From assembly GCA_947476195.1 (NCBI GenBank), contig CANJPT010000047.1:1-33611 (forward strand): a stretch of 33,611 nucleotides of DNA, given 5' to 3'. The notes under the pieces were generated by a model. It saw nothing but the letters and a program-made list of their open reading frames with translations. It did not search any database and was not told where the DNA came from. Below, piece by piece: positions 16,578 to 23,594 of the stretch (position 1 is its first letter; each line of letters opens with the position of its first letter). The DNA comes from Lewinellaceae bacterium. Its GTDB lineage: Bacteria; Bacteroidota; Bacteroidia; Chitinophagales; Saprospiraceae. The translations under genes were made by a program, and so were the position numbers.

Positions 16578-17927
16578 ATGGCAAGAGACCCAGTTATTCG
16601 AATTTTTGTAGTGGAGGATGATCCCGTTTTTCAACGGTTGGTCAAGTATGTCGTTGAGATGGATACTGATCATGAAGTACACGTTTTTACCACTGGGAAA
16701 GAATGTTTGTCTAATCTTAGCCTGAAGCCTGATATCGTGTCGTTGGACTACTCCCTTCCGGATATGACGGGAGAAGAAGTGCTGAAGCGGATCAAAGCAT
16801 TCGACCCGGAAATTGGCGTTATCATTTTATCTGGTCAACAGGATATTGGTACAGCAGTGAAATTGCTTAGGGAGGGTGCGTATGATTACCTGATTAAGGA
16901 TGCTGAAACAAAAGAACGGCTTCAAAACGCCCTTGTCAACATCAAGAAGCAAATTGGCTTAAGAAGGGAGGTGGACACGCTAAAGGCTGAACTGGTAGAA
17001 AAATATGATTTTAGCAAGCATCTCATTGGCCAGAGTCCGCCCATGCTTCAGGTGTATCAACTAGTCGAAAGAGCAGCCAGATCAAATATCAATGTTTCTA
17101 TTCAGGGTGAATCTGGTACCGGCAAGGAAGTAGTTGCTAAAAGTATTCACCATAATTCTGTACGCCGTAATGGGCCATTCATTGCGCTTAATATGAGTGC
17201 TATTCCCAAAGAACTCCTTGAAAGTGAGTTGTTTGGTTACGAAAAGGGAGCTTTTACCGGAGCTTTGGCCCGAAAAAAGGGGCAATTTGAATTGTCCAAT
17301 GGCGGCTCACTATTCTTGGATGAAATAGCAGACCTTGATATCACTATGCAGGCAAAATTGCTTCGTGCTTTGCAAGAGCGGGAATTCATCAGGGTGGGCG
17401 GTGAAAGTCTTATCCCATTTGATACACGGCTGATTGTTGCCACCCATAAAAATCTGGCTGAAGAGGTTCAGAAAGGAAATTTTCGGGAAGATCTTTACTA
17501 CCGGTTGCTTGGCTTGAGCATTCATCTCCCTCCCTTGCGCGAACGCAGCAACGACATACTATTACTGGCTAAAACTTTTCTATCCAACTTTGCCAGACAG
17601 CATGGCGCAAAACCATTGGAATTATCTAAAGAAGCCAAAACCAAGCTGTTAGAGTATCCGTTCCCAGGCAATGTCAGGGAGCTTATGGCAGTAATTGAAT
17701 TGGCTTCTGTGATGGCTGAAGGGAAATTTATAGCGGCAGAAGACATTCAATTCAACAGCATTTCAAAAACTACCGAATTTCTCCAGCAGGAGCATACGCT
17801 GGAAGAATACAAAGACCAGATCATTCATTTTTACCTCCGAAAATACAATGAAAATGTACAGGTGGTAGCAGATAAATTGGATATCGGGAAATCTACCATC
17901 TATAGACTTTTACAAATTAAAAGGTAA
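16578..17927 (+). CDS. NtrC-type sigma-54-dependent response regulator
   Basis: A 449-residue transcription activator. The receiver domain is ~8-125, with acidic residues in VVEDDPVF and phospho-acceptor Asp57 in SLDYSLPDMTG. The AAA+ domain is ~150-385: GESGTGKE Walker A at 177-184, GAFTGA loop at 224-229 that contacts sigma-54, and LFLDEIADL Walker B with Asp248 and Glu249. The C-terminus (VVADKLDIGKSTIYRLLQIK) is a Fis-type DNA-binding helix-turn-helix. The intact GAFTGA loop implies activation of sigma-54 promoters. It is followed after one base by the FIST gene and then by a hybrid kinase, which is its probable cognate sensor. The in-frame stretch from 16479 uses TTG and lacks domain content, so the ATG at 16578 (MARDPVIRIF, preceded by an A-rich leader) was chosen. 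Confidence 0.93.
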   Translation: MARDPVIRIFVVEDDPVFQRLVKYVVEMDTDHEVHVFTTGKECLSNLSLKPDIVSLDYSLPDMTGEEVLKRIKAFDPEIGVIILSGQQDIGTAVKLLREGAYDYLIKDAETKERLQNALVNIKKQIGLRREVDTLKAELVEKYDFSKHLIGQSPPMLQVYQLVERAARSNINVSIQGESGTGKEVVAKSIHHNSVRRNGPFIALNMSAIPKELLESELFGYEKGAFTGALARKKGQFELSNGGSLFLDEIADLDITMQAKLLRALQEREFIRVGGESLIPFDTRLIVATHKNLAEEVQKGNFREDLYYRLLGLSIHLPPLRERSNDILLLAKTFLSNFARQHGAKPLELSKEAKTKLLEYPFPGNVRELMAVIELASVMAEGKFIAAEDIQFNSISKTTEFLQQEHTLEEYKDQIIHFYLRKYNENVQVVADKLDIGKSTIYRLLQIKR

Positions 17928-17928
17928 T

Positions 17929-19047
17929 ATGCTACTCAAGCCCAGTTCCGTTTCGATATTGGTTGAACAGATAGAATCACTCCATACAGCAGCTGGAGAA
18001 GTAGTTATATTGCTTTTTGCGGAACAGGATACTCCGGATATTCCCGCGCTTATTGAAGCCTTGAATGCAAGAAAGATTCATTTTTTTGGCGGTATTTTCC
18101 CTGCCTTAATTTACGGAAATCAGCGCATTGAAGCAGGCTGCATCCTAAAAAAATTCAAGTACTTATTGCCGCCATTTTGTGTCTCTGGCATTACTTCAGC
18201 CTACTTTTCCGGACTCCCTTCCGTAGACGATACAGAGCACCTTAAAAACGGAACAGCGATCATATTGCTGGACGGACTCGCCAATAACCTGTACCATTTT
18301 CTGGAAACCTTGAATGTTTTATTGGGAGAAAGTTGCAGTTTTATCGGGGGGGGAGCCGGTTCCATCAGTCTCCAGCAATCGCCTTGTATTTTTTCTTCTG
18401 AAGGATTCCTGGTAGATGCCGCAGTAGTCTGTGTAATCGATCAGCAGGTCAGTTTGGGTATCAGGCAAGGTTGGGAGCGCCTGGCAGGTCCTTTTGTTGC
18501 GACCAAAACAGCCGGGAATGCGATTCTACAACTAAACTGGCGGAATGCCTTCGATGTGTATAAGGATATCGTAGAAAAGGACAGCGGGATTACCCTGGAG
18601 CAGCATAATTTCGGAGGAATCGCACAGGGTTACCCATTCGGCATCCTGCGCGAAAAAGAAGATGACATTGTACGCGATCCATTGACCATTGGTACGAATG
18701 GATCAATCGTCTGTATCGGAGAAGTTCCGCCAAATACCGTATTATATATTCTGAAAGGACGCCCTGAAGCATTACTCCAGGCTACGCAAAAGGCTATCAG
18801 CGAGAGTTCAGAAAAGGACGGAATACCATTTGAAGCAAAAGGAACCTTTGTCGTTGATTGCATCACCCGCACCACGTTTCTGAACGAACAATTTGCCGAA
18901 GAATTGAATATCATCCGGAATGGAGTGGTCATAAACTCGGATGAGCAGGAGCCCTATGGTATTTTAAGCCTTGGCGAGATCGCTTCCTATGGCGAGGGTT
19001 TATTAGAACTTTTCAATAAAACCATTGTAATAGGCGCATTCCATTGA
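17929..19047 (+). CDS. FIST domain sensor protein
   Basis: A 372-residue cytoplasmic protein matching the FIST_N plus FIST_C arrangement. The N-terminal half has alternating strands and helices around HFFGGIFPALIYGNQ and the glycine-rich FIGGGAGSISLQ. The C-terminal half has GIAQGYPFGI and EQEPYGILSLGEI, typical of FIST_C. FIST modules are predicted to bind small ligands, perhaps amino acids, and act as input domains for kinases, cyclases or chemoreceptors; a direct ligand is not shown here. No kinase or methyl-accepting domain is fused. It starts 1 base after the regulator's stop and ends 13 bases before the kinase, so it likely works as a separate input subunit of that pathway. Confidence 0.85.
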   Translation: MLLKPSSVSILVEQIESLHTAAGEVVILLFAEQDTPDIPALIEALNARKIHFFGGIFPALIYGNQRIEAGCILKKFKYLLPPFCVSGITSAYFSGLPSVDDTEHLKNGTAIILLDGLANNLYHFLETLNVLLGESCSFIGGGAGSISLQQSPCIFSSEGFLVDAAVVCVIDQQVSLGIRQGWERLAGPFVATKTAGNAILQLNWRNAFDVYKDIVEKDSGITLEQHNFGGIAQGYPFGILREKEDDIVRDPLTIGTNGSIVCIGEVPPNTVLYILKGRPEALLQATQKAISESSEKDGIPFEAKGTFVVDCITRTTFLNEQFAEELNIIRNGVVINSDEQEPYGILSLGEIASYGEGLLELFNKTIVIGAFH

Positions 19048-19060
19048 ATCTACCATCCTT

Positions 19061-22000
19061 ATGAAAACTCAGGTCAAGATAATTCAGGATATTTCACTGC
19101 TTTATGAGCTCTCTCTTTCCGTGGGCAGTACGCTCGATCCGCAGGATAATTGTCTCCAATTCCTACGAACCTTGATTCAGCGGAAAAGCCTAAGCTTTGG
19201 CTCTGTTTGGCTGTATGATAAGACCTCGACAAGACCAGAAACAAGCTGCAGGATCTTTTATACCTATCCTAATTTTCGGCGTACCACAAGCGCTGTAGTT
19301 TGCCCCACTTTTATACGGGATGAACTCTCGTCCAAACCGTACTTCAGTCTAAAGAGTCAAACGCCCCATTTTGGAAACACTTTTCAGGAAAAAAAGATCA
19401 AAGACGGATCATTTGCCATTTTCAGACTGGGTGACCTGGGATTTTTAAAACTATGCGCTACAAACCGTCCGGATGGTTTTTCTATCCTAGAGATGGAGCA
19501 GTTAAAACAAGTAGTAGACAAGCTAAAAGTCTCTCTGGAAGGCTGTTTTGCCCATATTCAATTAAAGGAAGAGACAGAGAACCGATTAACGGCTCAAAAG
19601 GCGCTGGAAGAAAGTGAAAACAAATTACGTCGCATTATTGACTCCTCTCTGGACGCGGTCGTTTCGGCAGATGAAGCAGGAATGGCCATTGAATGGAATG
19701 CTCAGGCAGAGAAGATGTTTGGATATACGCGCCACGAAGTTTTGGGGAATCGACTGCTGGATATGTTCATTCCCGAGCGGCACTGGCATTCGTTCCAGAC
19801 CTCGTTTGAAGAATATCTCCGGACTTCCGATGAACACCAGATCAGCAGACGTTTTGAAACCAAATGTATTCGAAAAGACAATACTGAATTTCTGGCCGAA
19901 TTGAGCATCAATGTAGACATAAACAAAAAAAATGTATTATATGTAGGCTTTGTACGCGATATCACGGAGCAAAGAAAAGCAGAGAAGGAACTGGAACAGG
20001 CCCATATTCGAATGGAAACGCTGATTTCCAATTTACAGTCAGGTATTTTGCTTGAAGGGAAAGACAATAAAATAGCACTGGCCAATCAGGCCTTTTGCAA
20101 CCTTTTTTCTTTTGCGATAACGCCGGATTCATTGATCGGTTTGGATGGTGGTTTGGTGGTCGAACAATCTAAAAACCTTTTTACCGACCCCGAAGCATTT
20201 TCCAGAGGTATCGAACAGGCTGAAAAGAACAAAGTCCTGATCACCAATGATGTTGTAACCATGACCAATGGCAAGGTGTTAGAGCGAGACTATATGCCAT
20301 TAGCTTCCGGTCACGAACAACTCGGGCATCTTTGGCAATATCACGATATTACTGAACGCCAAAACACGGAGCAGGCCATTCGGGAGAACGAAGAAAAATA
20401 TCGGGATGTATTACAGAACATGGACTTAGGACTGCTGGAAGTTGATTTGGAAGACAATATCCTCCGTGCGAACAACGCATTTTGCCGAATACTGGGTTAT
20501 ACTCCAGAGGAACTGATCGGGAAAAATGCAGGAAACACCTTTTTATCGCCTTCTTCCAGAAAAATTATAGATGACCGGTTGAAAGAGCGTAAGGAGAATC
20601 TGTCCAGTGTATATGAGTTACAGATGAAAAGGAAAGACGGAACCCTAATCTGGGGGCTTATCAGTGGTGCACCAACCAAAAATACACAGGGCCAGGTGAA
20701 TGGCTCCATTGGGATTCAATTTGATCTGACCGATCGAAAAAAACTGGAAACGGAATTGGCGGAAGCTAAGCAAGTAGCAGAGCGGGCAAGATTAGCCGAA
20801 CGGCAGTTTCTTACGCACATGAGCCATGAGATCCGGACACCCATAAATGCTGTGATTGGGATGACCCACTTGCTGGATACAACATATCCGGATGAGACAC
20901 AAAGGGATTACCTCAACAGTCTGCGCTTTTCTGCGGATAGCCTCCTGGGTATTGTTGATAACATTCTAGACCTTTCAAAGATTGATGCAGGAGAAATAGA
21001 ATTTGAAAAGAAGCCTTTTGATTTAAATTATCTGCTGAAATCTTTGATGCAGTCTATTCAGTACAAAAAAGACCCTAATACCCTTGCTATTCTTGAAAAA
21101 ATTGACCCGGACGTTGAAAACCTGGTGATTGGAGACCCTACCAGGCTCAACCAGATTCTTACCAACCTTTTGGGGAATGCCTTAAAATTTACAAAAAAAG
21201 GAGAGATTGCTCTCCAAACAACGGTGCTCTCCAAAACAGAATTGGAGTACCACATCGAGTTTAGAGTGCATGATACCGGAATAGGTATCCCTGAAGATAA
21301 ACACGAAACGATTTTTGAATATTTCAAACAAGCCGATGTACAGACGAATCGTATTTTTGGGGGTACCGGATTGGGGCTCACCATTGTAAAGCAGCTGGTT
21401 GAAATGATGGACGGCAGCATTCGGGTAGAGAGTAAACTTGGTATAGGCTCTGACTTTATTTTTGTCTTAAGCTTTGGCAACTCCGGGATTCCATTTGCCG
21501 GTATGAATGCCCCAGGGGTATTGGATGGGCAGCAAAACAAACACTTGCTTAAAGGCCTACACTTTCTAATTGTTGAAGATAATCTACTGAATCAAAAACT
21601 CATCTGTAAAACCATAGAGACCTGGGAGTGCAGCTTCGAACTTGCGCGAAATGGGCGGGAGGCCTTAGAAAAAACGGCTAAATCACTTTTTGATCTAATT
21701 TTGATGGATTTTCACATGCCAGAGTTAGATGGTTGCGAAGCTACCTGGGCAATCCGTAATGATTTGCAGAACCCCAATAGAAATGTCCCGATCATAGCGC
21801 TCACTGCTGCTGCTATGTTAGATGATAAAAAAAGGGCCTTTGAGGCCGGTATGAATAGCTTTCTCACCAAACCAATTTCCCCCAAAAATCTTCAGGAACA
21901 TATTTTACGTGCTATACTTGAATTTGGTAGAAAGGATGGATCTGATACCGTAAACGTAATCCATCCCGCTTCCAAGATCGTAAGCACTGTTGATTTAGGC

Positions 22001-22333
22001 TATCTTTTAAACCTGAGTAATGGGGATATTCTTTTTGTAACTGAAATTATAGAGTCTTTTCTGACGGAAACCCCCAATTACTTAAAGGCTTTGCAAGTGG
22101 TTGCCCAAAAACAGGAATGGGATCAGTGCTACTTTATCGTACATCGCTTGAAACCCAATTTTGATATGTTTGGCATGAAGCTACTGGCAGATAAATCGGC
22201 ATTTTTAGAAGAATATTTTAAAAAAGGCAGCCTCGCCGTAGATCAACTATCCGAGTTAATCACTCAATTAATCGAAGGCGCTAATCTTGCTTTACCGCTG
22301 CTTGCTCAGGAGAAAAAAGCTTTGCTTTTGTAA
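19061..22333 (+). CDS. Hybrid sensor histidine kinase (GAF-like, three PAS, HisKA, HATPase, REC, Hpt)
   Basis: A 1090-residue soluble hybrid kinase with no membrane segment. Domains in order: GAF-like region ~1-170; PAS1 ~188-300; PAS2 ~318-435; PAS3 ~446-565; HisKA with FLTHMSHEIRTP and phospho-acceptor His589; HATPase_c with Asn706 in the N box, DTGIGIPED and GGTGLGL; receiver ~830-955 with Asp883 in LILMDFHMPELDG and Lys in FLTKPIS; and a C-terminal Hpt domain with His1028 in VHRLKPNFDMFG. This gives a full phosphorelay ending on the Asp57 of the NtrC-type regulator two genes upstream (inferred partner). PAS1 to PAS3 could bind flavin, haem or small ligands; none of their cofactors can be called from sequence. 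Input may also come from the FIST protein. Confidence 0.93.
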   Translation: MKTQVKIIQDISLLYELSLSVGSTLDPQDNCLQFLRTLIQRKSLSFGSVWLYDKTSTRPETSCRIFYTYPNFRRTTSAVVCPTFIRDELSSKPYFSLKSQTPHFGNTFQEKKIKDGSFAIFRLGDLGFLKLCATNRPDGFSILEMEQLKQVVDKLKVSLEGCFAHIQLKEETENRLTAQKALEESENKLRRIIDSSLDAVVSADEAGMAIEWNAQAEKMFGYTRHEVLGNRLLDMFIPERHWHSFQTSFEEYLRTSDEHQISRRFETKCIRKDNTEFLAELSINVDINKKNVLYVGFVRDITEQRKAEKELEQAHIRMETLISNLQSGILLEGKDNKIALANQAFCNLFSFAITPDSLIGLDGGLVVEQSKNLFTDPEAFSRGIEQAEKNKVLITNDVVTMTNGKVLERDYMPLASGHEQLGHLWQYHDITERQNTEQAIRENEEKYRDVLQNMDLGLLEVDLEDNILRANNAFCRILGYTPEELIGKNAGNTFLSPSSRKIIDDRLKERKENLSSVYELQMKRKDGTLIWGLISGAPTKNTQGQVNGSIGIQFDLTDRKKLETELAEAKQVAERARLAERQFLTHMSHEIRTPINAVIGMTHLLDTTYPDETQRDYLNSLRFSADSLLGIVDNILDLSKIDAGEIEFEKKPFDLNYLLKSLMQSIQYKKDPNTLAILEKIDPDVENLVIGDPTRLNQILTNLLGNALKFTKKGEIALQTTVLSKTELEYHIEFRVHDTGIGIPEDKHETIFEYFKQADVQTNRIFGGTGLGLTIVKQLVEMMDGSIRVESKLGIGSDFIFVLSFGNSGIPFAGMNAPGVLDGQQNKHLLKGLHFLIVEDNLLNQKLICKTIETWECSFELARNGREALEKTAKSLFDLILMDFHMPELDGCEATWAIRNDLQNPNRNVPIIALTAAAMLDDKKRAFEAGMNSFLTKPISPKNLQEHILRAILEFGRKDGSDTVNVIHPASKIVSTVDLGYLLNLSNGDILFVTEIIESFLTETPNYLKALQVVAQKQEWDQCYFIVHRLKPNFDMFGMKLLADKSAFLEEYFKKGSLAVDQLSELITQLIEGANLALPLLAQEKKALLL

Positions 22334-22379
22334 TATCAGCAACCCTGGGCCACCGTACAATCCATTATTTACAAGTCAT

Positions 22380-22426
22380 TTGGAAACCATTTTCCAATTT
22401 TGGGAATTATATTCCAATAATTGGAA
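22380..22426. promoter_or_regulatory. Cluster of TTGGAA/TTCCAA palindromes (operator or enhancer)
   Basis: Within 47 bases there are two palindromes: TTGGAAA-CCAT-TTTCCAA (22380-22397, perfect 7-bp arms) and TTCCAA-TAA-TTGGAA (22412-22426, perfect 6-bp arms). Between them lies the word TTTCCAATTTTGGGA (22391-22405) that is shared with 16439-16453. Repeated palindromes 50-100 bases upstream of a sigma-54-like element are the usual layout of enhancer sites for NtrC-type activators. Confidence 0.5.
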
Positions 22427-22449
22427 ATATATTATATTTTGTAAATTTG
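22421..22449 (+). promoter_or_regulatory. Alternative housekeeping promoter TTG-N18-TAAATTTG
   Basis: TTG (22421-22423) and TAAATTTG (22442-22449) are spaced 18 bases apart, close to the Bacteroidota consensus of 19-20. The TTG is part of the second TTGGAA palindrome, so bound protein could block this promoter. Confidence 0.35.
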
Positions 22450-22478
22450 TAAATTATTAAAAATCAATAATTTAATTG

Positions 22479-22494
22479 TTGGCATGTTTTTTAT
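22479..22494 (+). promoter_or_regulatory. Sigma-54-like element TTGGCA-N7-TAT heading the gene-free region
   Basis: TTGGCATG is an excellent -24 match. The -12 position reads TTAT rather than TTGC, as in the parallel element at 16479-16494. It lies about 52 bases downstream of the last TTGGAA palindrome. Confidence 0.35.
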
Positions 22495-22922
22495 ACTTTA
22501 AACATTAATCCTACGCTGAATAGGATTTCAAAACACGCTTTTCAATTTACGTTAATCCTTCGCCTGTATCCGTAGTGTTAAGCCATAAATTTAAGCAAAT
22601 CAATTGATTTAGATTTTAGTGGTTGTTTTTTGTTGAACTTGTTCTTTAATCGTTACTATCGCACTTGGCTAAGGTTGTAAAATTTGCCCAATGGAAACAA
22701 AATTTGCTCGTTTTCCCTTCTAATCAAAATCCAGAATAAGTTCATAATCCTTACGCGCTTCCTAATTTTTATTTAATCCCTACACGCTTTTTTTAATCTT
22801 TTAGCAGTCCATCTTAGTATTTAAAGTTCCGAATGTGCCAATTTTTTTTGTATTTTGCATTTCGGGTCTTTTTTTGTGGTGTTCGGAATGGCGAACATTT
22901 CAAAGTTGTTGTAAGCCTTTAA

Positions 22923-22993
22923 AGCATGTTGGATTTTTTTCCTGGACGCAAAAATTAGTACCTTTTTTGACACAGTAAAAAAACCAACATGCT
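22923..22993. repeat. Inverted repeat AGCATGTTGG / CCAACATGCT with A/T-run arms
   Basis: AGCATGTTGG (22923-22932) pairs with CCAACATGCT (22984-22993). The stem is extended by T7 (22934-22940) against A7 (22977-22983), with a one-base bulge and a 36-base loop. It could be an RNA stem or a decayed mobile-element end. Confidence 0.45.
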
Positions 22994-23206
22994 CATAGGT
23001 CATTGAAATACGGCGATTTAAAGTTGGCCATTGAGCAATACTCATGGCTTTTTTGGTTGAATTCTTGTTCCTTTAATCCATAAAAATTACGCTTCTTGGT
23101 CTAGTCAGCATGTGCTCGTTTTTTAATTTTAACCAAGGCGTAATTTTTTTCCGCATTAAAACATATTCAAATTTATTTTTGACCACGTGAATACTTTTCT
23201 TTATTA

Positions 23207-23243
23207 GGGTGCTACTATGTCCGAGTAGCACCCTTGTTTTTTT
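23207..23243 (+). terminator. Strong Rho-independent terminator with no gene directly upstream
   Basis: GGGTGCTACT (23207-23216) pairs perfectly with AGTAGCACCC (23224-23233) around a 7-base loop, and is followed by TTGTTTTTTT. Orientation is plus strand. The nearest plus-strand stop codon is at 22333. Confidence 0.9.
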
Positions 23244-23540
23244 GATAAAATCTGCGTAAAGGAATAGAATAAGAGCCTCGAGGGATCTCTAAGCACTTTT
23301 TTTTGGATTTTAGAGCTTATTCGGGTTTGAACCGACAAATTGCAGCTCACTTTTTCTTTGTTTTTTCGCCATATAATCCAATATAGTACTGAAAATTGCG
23401 CCTAAACTAAAGCAATATTTCATCAATTCCAGTTATAACCCAAACCCAGAACAAGCTCTAATCCCAAATTTGTTGTCTCTGGACGGACAAATTATCCCGT
23501 ACAAAATTTAAAACAATTCGTTTTTTTTCCTCAAACTCTC

Positions 23541-23548
23541 TACTTTTG
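23541..23548 (+). promoter_or_regulatory. Candidate -7 box (TACTTTTG) for uvrA
   Basis: TACTTTTG matches TANNTTTG and lies 46 bases before the ATG. The -33 region is a T-run without a clear TTG. Confidence 0.5.
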
Positions 23549-23594
23549 TCTTTTCGCGAAAACACGATCGCAATTCCATTGTTTTCAAGCTCAA

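Larger units (their letters stand above)
22505..23243 (+). ncRNA. Candidate non-coding RNA ending at a strong terminator
   Basis: The region starts just after two possible promoters and ends at the terminator 23207-23243, about 870 bases after the kinase stop codon. A terminator this far from a gene end, with no reading frame in between, suggests a transcript of its own or a very long 3' leader of the kinase mRNA. Internal inverted repeats support structure. No known RNA family was recognised, so the boundaries are guesses. Confidence 0.3.
22334..23594. other. 1.26 kb AT-rich region without a convincing gene
   Basis: No open reading frame here has recognisable protein features. The composition is visibly more AT-rich than flanking genes. 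It contains a cluster of TTGGAA/TTCCAA half-sites (22380-22426), a sigma-54-like element (22479-22494), repeated TTAATCC...ACGC words (22505 onward), an inverted repeat (22923-22993), a strong terminator (23207-23243), a 7-bp inverted pair GAATAAG (23267-23273) with CTTATTC (23316-23322), and the uvrA promoter box. It is best explained as regulatory DNA plus one possible RNA gene. Confidence 0.6.

Noticed and set aside
22821-23045. Minus-strand 74-residue reading frame in the gene-free region
   Set aside because: It spans the A/T-run inverted repeat, has no recognisable domain or signal, and lies in AT-rich DNA where such frames arise by chance.
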